From: Roridomyces roridus
Taxonomy: Eukaryota > Basidiomycota > Agaricomycetes > Agaricales > Mycenaceae
Assembly: GCA_029378245.1 (NCBI GenBank)
Contig: JARKIF010000066.1
Location: 62,001-126,000, forward strand
Reading direction: 5' to 3'
Length of the DNA: 64,000 nucleotides
Positions within the stretch are counted from its first letter, which is position 1. Each line of letters opens with the position of its first letter. Below the pieces are notes generated by a model. That model made no database searches and had not been told where the DNA came from. It saw only the letters and a program-made list of their open reading frames with translations. Of this stretch, positions 12,203-23,615 are shown piece after piece. The position numbers and the translations under genes are program-made.

Positions 12203-13345
12203 TTACTCCGGACCAACAACCTTCTCAGCCGCCAACACACCCCTCTTCGCACAAACGAGTTGCACATTCTGAGCCTCTTGAAACTTTCCAGTCCACTTCA
12301 CATGGCGATTCAGATATCTCGTCCCTGTCCACAAGACGGCTTTGAGAAAATGGATTATGCAATCGGACTTGAGCACGTACTCGGGGGAATGTCCCAATCA
12401 AACGATTTCCTGCAGACTAGGGAGGAGCTAGCAGTCAAAGGCGGACAAGGATTTATTGAGCAGGGAGGTTTGGTCGTACTTGAAAAACGTCGGTCAGCAC
12501 AATTCAATTCCGTGGAGACGGATTTTGGTGTTCACCAGGCCGCAGGATAGAATATAATACACTGAAGCCATACGTCCCTGTCGCACGTCTTGAGCATTTT
12601 TTTCTGTGTCAGTTCTGTAGCCCAAGGCGAGTTAAAACGTCTGAGTGCTCATGGCAAGATTTGAGATGCCCCATCTCAATCTGGTCGATGTAGTCCGGGT
12701 CAAAGATAGTCAAAATCTTGACTGACCGACATTTTTTGAACTCGTCTGAATCCAACACTCAACGCCGCAGGCAAAACTCGCAGTTCATCGATCTTGGCCC
12801 CGTGCTTATCGAGGAAAAGGTGGATAACACTAACGAGGGACCGAGGCTTTGCAGACAAGGAAGTCAGAGATACGGATTCAGTGTGAGGAGTATACGGAAT
12901 TTTGGACACGCACTCCATTCGCGAGAAGATCGCCACAAAAGACGGGTCAGCGTTCTTGATGGTGAGTTCCTTCAACTTGTCGAACATCCCGACGGTGGCT
13001 CTGGGAGCATTCTTGAATACAGTCTTGCATTCCAGCTGAAGTTCCTGATCTGTGGAAAGCGAGCAAAAATGCCCGCATCCAGCTTGTTCTGGTGTTTCTC
13101 CACAAAGAATCCCCGGAAAGTCTCGAGAGTTGGGCCGCATTGAAGGCTCAGATATTCGAGCGAAGATCTCCCAAGGGAGGGCACGTTGCTCGGCGTTGAG
13201 GCCCACCAGACGAGGAACGAGAGGAACAACAGCTCGAATGTCTTGCGTATTGTGTGCGCCATACTGATAGAGGGAGAGGCGACGGACATCGAAACGATCT
13301 CTTCGTATGTACGTTGGGGACCATGGTGGAGGAGAACCACGTCAC
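12203..13345 (-). pseudogene. F-box family pseudogene, internally deleted and frameshifted
   Basis: The minus strand holds the C-terminal exon (WTGKFQEAQNVQLVCAKRG at about 12215-12310), LKELTIKNADPSFVAIFSRM (about 12910-12970) and ETFRGFFVEKHQNKLDAGIF (about 13075-13135). These pieces lie in different frames. The start region (about 13300-13345) is joined directly to sequence equivalent to VRRLSLYQYGAHNTQ, so the whole middle of the gene is deleted. The copy at 60 kb has the same deletion, so the deletion predates the segmental duplication. Confidence 0.7.
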
Positions 13346-13611
13346 TCGAGCAAAGGCTGATAAGTGGTATTCTGAGTGAGAAAGCACAGACGCGCGGTTG
13401 TCTTCGTGAATTCCGCGGTGGTCAGCCAGGCACTAATTGCAAGTCGCCGCCTCCTCGTGAAGTTTCTCGCTGTTGCCTGAATTTTCTTCTGTGCCCAGCA
13501 TGTCTCCGCCTCGGATAGAAACTCCTACAGAGCGAAAAATCGATTGTGCGGACGCAGGAAGGAGCGTGGCCATCGACTGGGAAGACAACATCGTGGTGAA
13601 AGAACGAAAGG

Positions 13612-13832
13612 AAATGGGTACCGGCAACTCTCGATTGATCACCGTGCCATCACGTGCCTCTTGTCATCGAGAACCTGTTGTCGGACGACCATTTCGTGCA
13701 ATGTGCAACAACGGCTCCACTTCATGTCCTGGAATTTCGCATACTAGATGTTTACATAGTTTTCTTACTCCCAACAAAAATTCCGGGAATTTGGGTACAG
13801 GGAACCCTTCGAACGAGCTCATGCCGCTTAGG
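13612..13832. repeat. About 220-bp insertion relative to the paralogous block
   Basis: Flanking sequence (GAAAGAACGAAAG and GACGCTGACC) is continuous in the inverted copy near 59740-59765 but separated here by about 220 bp. AGGAAA occurs at both edges and may be a target duplication. I do not recognise the insert. Confidence 0.4.
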
Positions 13833-13880
13833 AAAGACGCTGACCTGATCAATACCCGTCACGTAATACAAACCCTCATG

Positions 13881-14240
13881 AGGACCCCTGAGAATACGCA
13901 CGGACCTATGATTCAATAGTCCGGACAAAAATTTTGAAATCTGCTCTCACCTTTGATACTAGTCCGGACAAAAATGTGCTCCCACGCCGGGAACTCTGAT
14001 TCGAGTCCGGACAAAAACATGGGGGTCTGGACTTGTTGCGTGCGAAATCACAATTTTTTGGGACTGCCGGTGCTCGGCTGGCTCTCGGCACTTACCGAAT
14101 TACCATATATGGGAATTTGATCCGGACCTCTGATTCGAGTCCGGACAAAAAATTGGTCCCCCAAAAAACGGATAGTCCGGACAAAATTTCGGAAATCTGT
14201 TTTCCAGAATCATACGTCCAAGGCTATTCTCAGGGGTCCT
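13881..14240. mobile_element. hAT-like MITE with perfect 16-bp TIR and 8-bp TSD
   Basis: The ends read AGGACCCCTGAGAATA and its exact reverse complement, and are flanked by CCCTCATG at 13873-13880 and 14241-14248. The paralogous locus near 59690-59705 has a single CCCTCATG with matching flanks, which is the empty site. Inside are five copies of AGTCCGGACAAAA or a close variant; GTCCGGAC is itself a palindrome. There is no coding capacity. An 8-bp duplication is typical of the hAT superfamily. Confidence 0.88.
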
Positions 14241-15094
14241 CCCTCATGTTGCTCGACGAATTCTCAGCCCTACTACTCCACCTCCAGCGCCGAATAGACA
14301 AAGGTTTCGACCAAAGCGTCGGTCCTTCTCACGCCGACACTGGCGGAGGCTTCATCTTCTCAGACCCAGACACCTCCGAGTCCTCGTCTCAAATCCCACT
14401 CTCATCCATCCCAGCGGCCAACGACTAGACCTCCCCCCAGACGACGAGCAAGTGCTCACAGTATTCAAAAACGCCGCGTCTGGATGGCAGGTGTCCAGCA
14501 ATGAGATGGACCTGGACGGAGGCGCGGAGGAAGAGTCGTTGTACGTGAGCCGGGATGACTGGCGTTCAGTCCTAGCCGTTCTCCTCGAACCCGGTGGGGG
14601 AGACGAATACGACGATAGCGACGACGCGCCTCCGCGAGACAGTTACGCCAATAGCCCCGACGAGGACGACGACGATGAGGTCGACCCAGCAGACGAATAC
14701 CACTCGCCCGAAGCCTCCGACGATGACTCGGACTCGGACGAGTACATGGAGGAGCCAGCGCCATCTACGTCCCGGGCCAAACGCACCCGCAGACGCTCCT
14801 CCTCCTCCTCATCCCTCCAGCGCCACCCCAAAAAACTCACCGCCCGACAACGTCTAGACACCTACGGCCTCTTGTTCCCCTTCACCCCCCAATCCAATCA
14901 ACGGATCACGATAAAGGACATTCAGAGACTCACGAAACTCATTGGTGATACGCTCAAGAGCGACGAGGTGCGTTTCCCCTCATCTCTCTCTCTTCCCGGT
15001 GACCCTCCATCGACAGATAATCGAAATGCTCGACGAATCCTCCACCGCACCGGACAAATCCATGAGCTAAGAGCTTTGACGATTTCGGCTCAAT
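14241..15094 (+). pseudogene. Disabled duplicate of the EF-hand-like gene
   Basis: This is homologous over its whole length to the intact gene at 58801-59695: LDEFSALLLHLQRRIDKGF, VLTVFKNAASGWQ, LYVSRDDWRSVLAVLLEPGG, YMEEPAPSTSRAKRTRRRSS, KLTARQRLDTYGLLFPF. A frameshift ends the first part at SSIPAAND (stop near 14427), and the C-terminus stops early after PDKSMS. The MITE at 13881-14240 sits exactly at the original start codon; its target duplication recreates an ATG at 14246. Confidence 0.8.
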
Positions 15095-15105
15095 GAAACC
15101 CCAAG

Positions 15106-18073
15106 GTCGACGATCTCGAGCCATGCTCGGGCCAGCCCCGCTGCGACGTGCACGAGATCTTGCTGACGACCTACGACCGACGTCTGGTCTCAAAGGTTTG
15201 AGCATCCATGTCCGACGAGCGTACGGAATCTCACTCGCACTATCCAGATATCATGAGCAGACCACTGCGGGAAACATCTGGCACCAGGACGCTATGCAAA
15301 ATGCAGTGGATCGACAGCCATGCCGAGGCGCTGGAGGGGAGGAATGCCGATGGGAATGGAAACGAAGTACGTCTGGCTACTGCTGACTTATCGCGTGTTT
15401 TTTTTCATGAATTCACCAGCCCAGCGCCCCAGACGCTTAAGACACCTCTGGAGTGTGACCAGGCTACCACCCCCCGCGCAGCGCGCCCCTGGTTCTCGCC
15501 CAAACTCACACCTATCGACGCCGATGTCCCGTTACGTACGGCACCACCTCTGTCATCCGAAGATGAAGATTCCCCTCCGCTATCTCCACCGCGACCCGTC
15601 ATGGCGACCGCATGGAGCGAGATGGTGCCCTCCCCGGCTCCTCCAATGTCGCCGTCCATCGCGCTGCCAGCAAGATCGTCTGCGCGCTCACACCATCTAC
15701 TCTCTCGCATACATCCTTTCGCTTGCGACCCATTCCAAGGCACCATCCAGACACCGGTACCATAGGCCGACACGACTCGTGGTGCGGGCGCCAAGACGCC
15801 ACCCAGGTTCAGTGACCCGACGTCCACACTGAGACGGAGTCTGAGTGATCGAGCAGGATAACGACGTACGTCTCCTTGCTACTGCGGTTCCTTCTCTTTA
15901 TGAAATCGTCCGCATCCCGCGCCACGTAGCCCCGCCCCTCTGAATACCACCACTACTCGCCTTTTGTGCGTGCCAATGTCCTCTCCCCGTCCTCCCCCTC
16001 GCTCGCCGACTGCCTGTCGCAACGCTTCCGGTTCGCGCTCCTCTGATACAACACTCCGCCGCGCCCCTTGCCTCGATCAGCACCAAGTCATGCCCACAAA
16101 CCGAGGGCGCACTCGTGGCGCCTGTCGCGTGTACCGGGAATAACAGCGGCGCTACTAACTAGTACTAACTATCACACTCGCGCGCTGGGTGTCACTTCTC
16201 GCGGTACCCTTTCGGTGAGGAGAAGCATTTGGCCCCGAAGGACCGCGAGCAGCCGCGGCGGCTTTGTCTGGGCTTCCCCCGCCGCCGCCTCGATCCAGGT
16301 GCCTGTTGACAGGAAGTTTGGCGTTGTCGGTGAGTAAGCGCTTGTGGGAGAAGCCGGCGGGCGGCGGATCGGGATGAGAAACAGGCGGATGAGATTCATG
16401 AGAAGTAGAGAAACACCAGAGGGTGAGGAAGAGGAGGAAGAGCACAGGGCTTTGTGTGCGTTCTTTCTTTGTCCTCCCTCTGCATTTCACTGATAGTGTG
16501 TGCAGATTACCCACCACGTTGCTGCCACGAGTAACCTAACATGTTTATTTAATATTCGTGTATACCTTTTTTACAACCTCTGAAGGCAAGGTGCACCGGA
16601 AGCAGCAGAATGCTATGTCGCAGCTTGTGCTCATTGATCTGCTATGCATTATCCGTTCTTTAAGATTATGGCTCCATCTCTGATGGTGCTTCCCCATTTG
16701 TGCAAGCTCCTTTTGTCTTCCTCCCTCATCTTGCCGCCAACGATTTCCTTTCCCAACAGCTTTCCCATCATTTTTGTCCCAGGAAGGCCGTGTAAGCCTC
16801 ACTCCGTGTCCGAACCGATGCCACGGTTTAACAGCACTCCAGCCTATTCCAGGTTATACAGCGCCGGCTTGAGGCGACGTATGCGTACCGAGGGCGGTGC
16901 CTTGCTGCTGTTATTCTCAATTCGGCTCCCTCTGCTTGCTTCACTTACCCGTCCACAGCTTTCGCGAAGCCACAGCTGATAACGGTGGGGCAACTAGTTG
17001 GCAACTATTGTCCGGATGGTGACGCGTCGCACGGCATGACAAGTGGCAAGCTCATATACACTGGATTGCCGTGGTTTTAGCCACCCACTTTCCCTTCTAC
17101 CCATCCCTTCCAGCTAACCTCAAAATATCTTGACTGCACCGTCTGCTATACTCTTCAAAGGTTTTCTCAAATCCCCTCAAGCCGGCTTCTTGGTACTCGG
17201 CGAACTATCCTCTTTCATTCGACCTTCAGACTGAGCTGGCCTCATCCGACTGACCTTTGCACACACTCAAGTCGAAGATCTCAACACCGACCTACCAATA
17301 CGACAATTCTGTTGTCCCCTCCCAACCGCGCAGAGCTTTCGCCGTCCTCACGTTGTCTTCGCGTCCAGGTGTCAACAAACTGGTTGATCTCTACGTGGTT
17401 GCAAACACGCATTTCTGCAAAACAGTGTGGAGAGACTGGACGGGATACGGAGGCACAACGGTGCGTGTGGTATCATTCTCACTCTTGTGATTCCAGACTC
17501 ATTTTGCTCGAGTGGAGGCGTCGCTGGCCGACCCGCGCCGCACTCACGGGATGCTATGACCCAGCCTCTTGCAATCCGGTGCGCTCACCAGGTCTCTGTC
17601 TCGCTGAAAGCCACGCGTTGTATCGCCCGGCGTCCTCCTGTCCGAGTCGACCAGCTCTCAGCTGCGACTTTCAACGCGTCCTGCCAGGTTCGCTCTCGAG
17701 AGTCAACACATGACCACGCACTTCCATGAATAGCACGGGGCGCTCTTTTCTGCATTTCAACCGGGCTCCTCTCATTCAATGTTAATTCATTCCGCTATCC
17801 CGCCAAGATCATTCCTCCATGCGTTCCTACCTCCAGCGCTAGGTTCCAGGGCAACTTCCGATGTCGTGTCGGCGGGGAGAGTTGGAAGGATGTTTGATGG
17901 TGCGCGCAGGATGGGTGGTTGAATGCAGGCCGACGTGACACGGGTGAGTGGTTCACACCCCTGTTTTGGCCCCGTACGTTATTTCTGAGGTTGCTTCAAG
18001 GGAGCTGGCAGGCGACGCGGGGGGGTGCAACTGCGCGCGGAGACCCATACAATCAAGAGGGTCGCAGGATGAC
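15106..18073. other. Gene-poor stretch with a weak Pro/Ser-rich ORF
   Basis: No confident gene. On the plus strand, 15208-15765 is open and encodes a Pro/Ser-rich, probably disordered sequence; a good intron-like GTACGT..CACCAG occurs at 15367-15419 but is not frame-preserving. A related GTACGTCT..CTTGCTACTGCGG stretch recurs near 15866, suggesting duplicated or decayed exons. From 16,000 to 18,000 open frames are short with no domain. Around 17,060-17,300 the sequence is pyrimidine-rich and promoter-like. Confidence 0.3.
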
Positions 18074-18484
18074 TAGGGATCGGCACCGTACCGTAAATAC
18101 GGCAGTACGGTACGGTACGGTCCGGTACGGCCGTACCCGTACTGGGTCTCGAGGCAAGAAATACGGTACGGAGGCTCGCCGTACCGTACCCGTACTGAGC
18201 CGTACTGGCATGCCGAGGATCGGCAGCTCTCCGTTGCCGTCTAAACCGCGTGGAACATTGACCGGTGACATTCTGAAACATGCCGGTAGGCATATTACGT
18301 CCTCCCGCGTTGTTTTGGGTCGCCACGAGCGCTGCCGGCGTCTCGGCTACCGGGCCGAGTACGGTACGGCCGTACCCGTACTGCCCTCCCGAGCGCCAAG
18401 TACGGTACGGCTACGGTACGGATTTATGCCGTACTACGCCGTAAAAGTACGACCGTACCGTATACGGTACGGTGCCGATCCCTA
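18074..18484. mobile_element. Non-autonomous TACGGTACGG-type element, copy 1 (hAT-like)
   Basis: The ends read TAGGGATCGGCACCGTACCG and its near reverse complement. Subterminal regions are packed with TACGGTACGG and CCGTACCG units. It shares ends and internal motif with copy 2 at 26627-27236. Flanks read AGGATGAC on the left and, after two extra bases, TGGATGAC on the right (7 of 8 match), a decayed 8-bp duplication. No coding sequence. Confidence 0.75.
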
Positions 18485-18831
18485 ACTGGATGACCTCGGA
18501 TCCATGTAATACTGAATACTAATACATACTCCTTGGGCGTTCTCGACACAGGCAATGTATTTCTTTGTAAATTCGAAGTGACAACAAGAAATATGAGATG
18601 AGGTTGATGCTGCCGGAGCGAAGCGAAGGTACGTCTTGTTTACTGTAGAATAACCGTGTAACGGCGATCACATGAGAAAGTTTGACAATGTTTGGCCTCT
18701 GAGAAGGCTTGTACATATTTGTCCCTGCACGCTGGCATCTTGCTTCCTACCACCACATTATCCAGTTGCTTGCGGTGGGCAGCTCTTCTGGCTTATTCCA
18801 CTCTTTCACTAACAATCTGCAGCTCAGTTTC

Positions 18832-21643
18832 ATGATGCCTAATATCCACCAAGTCAGAGGAGTCCGCGATATGAGTCATGTGACTATCCAAGGTGAGTGA
18901 AATCTCAGAGTGCAATCCTGGGGAAATCATGGCCTGTGGCTATAGGTGGCCCAGGAGCTCAGGGTGGGTCAGGGAATGAATCGGGGGGTGCTGGCGGAGC
19001 TGGAGGGAGCGCTGTTCTCAATATGTAAGCTTTTTTTTACCACACTGCTGCAAAGTTAATTCATCATGATGTGACAGTATCCAAGGGTTAATCACATTTT
19101 CTCACAACATAGCTCTTGTGGCTCATCTTTGGTATAGATCAAATGAAAATTTGTTCAAGTGGTTAGGAAATCCTCCAGATACACAGGACAGACAGTATCA
19201 GCTGCAAGGGCTTCGCCATGAGGATACTGGGACTTGGCTGCTCCAGCACAATCAGCTCATTAGTTGGAAAAAGACACCTGGCATCTTGTGGATCCGGGGA
19301 ATTTGTATGTGGGTTTGTTTCATTGCTCAGCATAGCTAATCTAGTTCAGCTGGAACAGGGAAAAGTGTACTCAGGTACTTTACCATTTCACTGCACTATC
19401 TCCACTGACAACATGAATAGCTCAACAATCATTCGAGACCTTATTGATGGTGGCAACACAGTTGCATATTTCTTTTTTGACTTTAGGATTCCAGACAGAC
19501 AGAGCCTGGATATCATGTTGCGCTCCATTGTCTGGCAGCTTTCTGGGAAGTCAGACATTCCACATGATTCCCTTTCCAATCTTCATAAAAGACTGGGATA
19601 TGGAAGCATACAGCCGCAGCGGAAAGATCTCCACAAAGTGCTTGATGATTTGATTGTGGAACTGGGACAAATTTGCATTGTTCTGGATGGACTAGATGAA
19701 TGCCACAGAGATGATTGGACAGGTCTTGTTGAATTTGTAAACAGACAACGTGGTTCTTCCATCAAGTGCCATGTTCTGTTCACAAGTCAACCTCGCCAAG
19801 AGTTCGAAACAGGCTTCCATGGCATTCCTTTGATACAGTTGCATGGATCGATCTTGGATGAAGACATTAGATCTTTGGTCTACAGCAAGATTTTGACAAT
19901 GTCCAAAGACTCAGAGCATGCCAAAACAGTCACTGAACAAATTATGAAACAAAGTGATGGAATGTAAGTCAGATTCAAGTGAATCCTGGGCCTAAACTGA
20001 GCATAAGTAGGTTCCGTATGGCAGCTTGCTTCATTATTGAGCTAGGTCATTGTCATTGGGAGGATGAATGGGATGAGGTCCTTGCTGTCCTTCCGGGTGA
20101 TCTGTTCAGCATCTACAGTCGTTTTCTGAACCGTGCAAAGGAAGAGCCCCGACTGCCATTAGTTTTTGTGCAGGCAATATTGCAGTGGCTTTTGTTTTCA
20201 ACTACAGAGCTGTCTCCAGAAGAGCTTGCAGATGCCATTGCATTTCGGTTGGACCTGCAAAATTTTGACTTTGCAAATGTGGAGATAGCAGTCTATCTCC
20301 CTCAAAGACGGCCAGAAAATTTACGACTTTTCCAGCTGCTGGATGGCCTCATTGTCATTAACACCTATGAATACTGGACAGGATCAACAATAAATTTTGC
20401 ACACTCATCTGTACGAGACTATGTCCTTTCCGGAAAGTTTCGTCAGGAACATGGACAGACTTTTGATCTCAGCCAGACCATCTCACAGAAGTTCATTGCA
20501 CAAACATGTGTCCGTTATCTTATGCTCTTTTCTGAGGATGATCATGTCATGACTAAGGAGACTCTGGCAAATTACCCACTGGCCGAATATGCAGCCAAAA
20601 ACTGGTTTGCTCATCTCCAGTGTTGTGATGGGACACACCAGGAGCAACTATTGCCATCAACAATGCATCTGCTGGAGGATGAGAGTAGCCAGTACATAAC
20701 ATTGTGTTGGTTACAGAATAGGCCAGGTGAACCAGCTATTTGCATGTGTGCAAGAATGGATTTTCGAGAAGGGGTGTTGTCTTTGCTAGAAGATGGTGCA
20801 GCAGCTGATGCTGTTGACAAAAATGGCTTGACTCCGCTGTACTGGGCCTGCTCACATGGCAACCTTAAACTTGCAAAACTGCTCATAGAACATGGGGCAG
20901 CAGTGGATGCTCCTGACGAGTGGGGCCGGACTCCACTGTACTATGCCTGCTCAAATGATAAGCTTGAACTTCCAAAGCTGCTCATAGAACATGGGGCAGC
21001 AGTGGATGCTCCTGACAAGCATGGCAAGACTCTGCTGCACCGTGCCTGCTCAGATGGGAAGCTTGACATTGCAAAGCTGCTCATAGAACATGGGGCAGCA
21101 GTGGATGCTCCTGAGAAGTTGTGGGGCCAGACTCCACTGCACTATGCCTCCTCAGATGGGAAGCTTGAACTTGCAAAGCTGCTCATAGAACATGGGGCAG
21201 CAGTGGATGTTGCTGACAGAGATGGCCGGACTGCGCTACACCATGCTTACTCAAAGGGCCACTTTGAGATTGGAAAGCTGCTCATAGAACATGGGGCAGC
21301 AGTGGATGCTCCTGAGAAGTTGTGGGGCCGGGCTCCACTGCACTATGCCTGCTCAAATGGGAAGCTTGAACTTGCAAAGCTGCTCATAGAACATGGGGCA
21401 GCAGTGGATGCTGCTGACAGGGATGGCCGGACTGCACTACACCATGCTTACTCAAAGGGCCACCTTGAGATTGGAAAGCTGCTCATAGAACATGGGGCAG
21501 CAGTGAATGCTGCTGACAAGGATGGCCAGACTCCGCTGTATGGTGTATCCCCAAATGGGAAACTCAGGGCAGGCCGCAGGCAGGGCGGCAAGCTAGCCCG
21601 GCCGCACAGACTTCAGGCTCTGCACAAAGGCTCACCGGCATAA
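18832..21643 (+). CDS. NLR-type protein: Gly-rich N-terminus, NACHT, ankyrin repeats
   Basis: Six exons (introns 18893-18945, 19025-19077, 19305-19349, 19375-19420, 19964-20010) give 2568 nt, or 855 residues. After MMPNIHQVRGVRD there is a glycine-rich segment (GGPGAQGGSGNESGGAGGAG) typical of basidiomycete NLR-like proteins. The NACHT domain follows, with Walker A GISGTGKSVLSS and Walker B ICIVLDGLDECH. About nine ankyrin repeats of roughly 33 residues follow, each carrying KLLIEHGAAVDA. The repeats are almost identical at the DNA level, which points to recent array expansion. The last repeat runs into non-ankyrin sequence (GRRQGGKLARPHRLQ). In fungi such proteins are signal-transducing ATPases linked to non-self recognition; the ligand and effector here are unknown. 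Confidence 0.88.
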
Positions 21644-21990
21644 CATTGAAATGTGTAGTACGAGACCACCTATAAAAACCAAGCAATCAAAGAGTCGGGC
21701 CAGCCAAGAAATTGATGGGTGTTGTATCAATCATTGTGTGATGCAAAAGTTGTGTTTGGCAGTTCGGGCCGCAGTATAGAGCCAACTGAATCCAGATGTG
21801 ATATCAAATCAAGCAACGCCGTGCAATGTCAATGTCTAGAAACTTCAATTTTGTAAACCGAAAATCCAAATCTCTGTGTTCCTGTTTGTTTGTTTTGTCC
21901 ATAAATCAAAACCTGTAGTCGTTCTGTTTCTAAATCTGTATTCAATTATCCTTCAATCAAATCTGTGCATTCCGTTAAATCAGAAACCTG
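21590..21990 (+). repeat. Dispersed 3'-flank repeat, copy 1
   Basis: About 400 bp is shared with 23200-23615 (direct) and 63765-64000 (inverted, cut by the window edge), with blocks such as CAATCAAAGAGTCGGGCCAG and GGGCCGCAGTATAGAGCCAA. It directly follows ankyrin-coding sequence in copies 1 and 2, so it is probably the old 3' untranslated region of the NLR family rather than an independent transposon. Confidence 0.6.
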
Positions 21991-22683
21991 AAAGTGTGTG
22001 CTCACCAGTTCATACATACCTTGAAGGTACCCTCTTAGGATGAATTGATCCCTATTGGATAATCACCCTAAGAGGGTCTTTTCTAAGGTGGGGGTCCCAT
22101 CCCTGTTACTGTGGTGGGAGTGCTGGGCGCCTCCCAGGGAGACCACCGGCTGGGAGCCCCCACCACCACTGCTGGCCAGGGGTACCGCTGGCTGCTGCCT
22201 GTACGCTGCCTGTATGCTGCCTGTACACTGCTCCTGGTACCCTGGTCCTGGCATCCGTAGCTGCCTGTACGCTGCTCCTGGCATCCGTGGTGCTCCTGGT
22301 ACCCTGCATAGGGACCCGCACTTCTTCTCTTTCTCTTGAACTTTTCGATATTGTTCTTCCATTCTCATTGTTCCATTCTTTCCTTGTCTCTAAATCAAAA
22401 CATCATACAACGACCATACAATGCAACAAGCCACTTGAAGGTGGCAAGAACATACTTGCTTTGTGGAAAGATTTGTTCACAATGTTCTTTATTACTTTAC
22501 TACCACATACATACAACCTTACAACCTCTTTGGACTTGGCCCATGGTAGAATAGAAGGTCATTCCAAAATTCCAACCCAACTGCAACTGTCATTTGGACG
22601 CCTGGGACTCTCCCATGGGGTGTTGAGGGAGGGCTGGGCCTCTCCCATGAGGCGCTGCAGGAGGGCTGGGCCTCTCCCATGAG
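21991..22683. other. Spacer between the NLR gene and its truncated copy
   Basis: It contains a hairpin-forming pair (ACCCTCTTAGG near 22029 and CCTAAGAGGGT near 22067), a run of CTGCCTGTACGCTGC-like repeats at 22190-22310 and repeats of CCTCTCCCATGRGG at 22608-22690. No gene seen. Confidence 0.4.
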
Positions 22684-23221
22684 GTGTTGCGGGTTGGCAG
22701 CAGTAGATGCTCCTGAGAAGTTGTGGGGCTGGACTCCGCTGTACTGTGCCTGCTTAGATGGGAAATTTGACATTGGAAAGCTGCTCATAAAACATGGGGC
22801 AGCAGTGGATGCTGCCAATAGGGATGGCCAGACTCCGCTGCACTGTGCTTCCTCAAAGGGCCATCTTGACATTGGAAAGCTCCTCATAGAACATGGTGCA
22901 GCAGTGGACACTGCTGACAAGGATGGCTGAACTCCGCTGCACAGTGTCTCCTCAAATGGCAGCCTTTGTGTTGCAAAGCTGCTCATAGAACATGGTGCAG
23001 CAGTGAACACTGCTGACAAGGATGGCTGAACTCCGCTGCACGGTGTCTGCTCAAATGGGAGCCTTCGTGTTGCAAAGCTGCTCATAGAACATGGTGCAGC
23101 AGTGGACGCTGCTGACCAAGGTGGTCAGACTCTGCTGCACCTTGCCTCCTCAAATGGAAAGCTTGATGTTGCAAGGCTGCTCATAGAACATGGGCAGGTC
23201 ACGGTCAGAGGGGCAAGTTAG
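22684..23221 (+). pseudogene. 5'-truncated ankyrin repeat copy of the NLR
   Basis: About five more ankyrin units begin in mid-repeat (AAVDAPEKLWGW..) and carry in-frame TGA codons at two equivalent places (ADKDG followed by stop, near 22928 and 23027). The array ends in sequence equivalent to the main gene's end and is followed by the same 3'-flank repeat. There is no NACHT domain. It looks like a partial tandem duplicate of the gene's 3' part. Confidence 0.7.
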
Positions 23222-23615
23222 CCGTGCCACACAGATTTCAGGCTTTGCACAAGGGCTGACCGGCGTACTGTTGAAATGTGTAGTACGGAACCACTTATGA
23301 AACCAAACAATCAAAGAGTCGGGCCAGCCGAGACGTTGATGTGCATTGCATATGTAGTTGTGTGATGCAAAAGTTGTGTTTGGGGGCTCGGGCCGCAGTA
23401 TAGAGCCAACTGAATCACGATGTGATGTCAAATCAAATGATGCCGCGCGATGCTGGTGTCTAGAGACTTTGATCCTGTAAACCTAAAATCCAAATCTCCA
23501 CAATCTCTGTGTTCCCGTTCGTTTGTTCCATCCGTAAATCAAAACCCGTAGTCGTTCCGTTTCCAAATTTGTATGCTGTTATCCATCAATCAAATCTGTC
23601 TGTTCCGTCACCTGG
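23200..23615 (+). repeat. Dispersed 3'-flank repeat, copy 2
   Basis: This is a direct copy of 21590-21990 following the truncated ankyrin pseudogene. The two differ by scattered substitutions and small indels, so the duplication is not very recent. Confidence 0.6.

Noticed and set aside
13917..14190. Regularly recurring AGTCCGGACAAAA considered as a CRISPR-like array
   Set aside because: Spacing is irregular, the host is eukaryotic and the repeats lie inside a TIR element with a target duplication.
15208..15765. Pro/Ser-rich ORF as a gene
   Set aside because: Low complexity, no homologue recognised, and the best intron inside breaks the frame; left as a note in the region entry.
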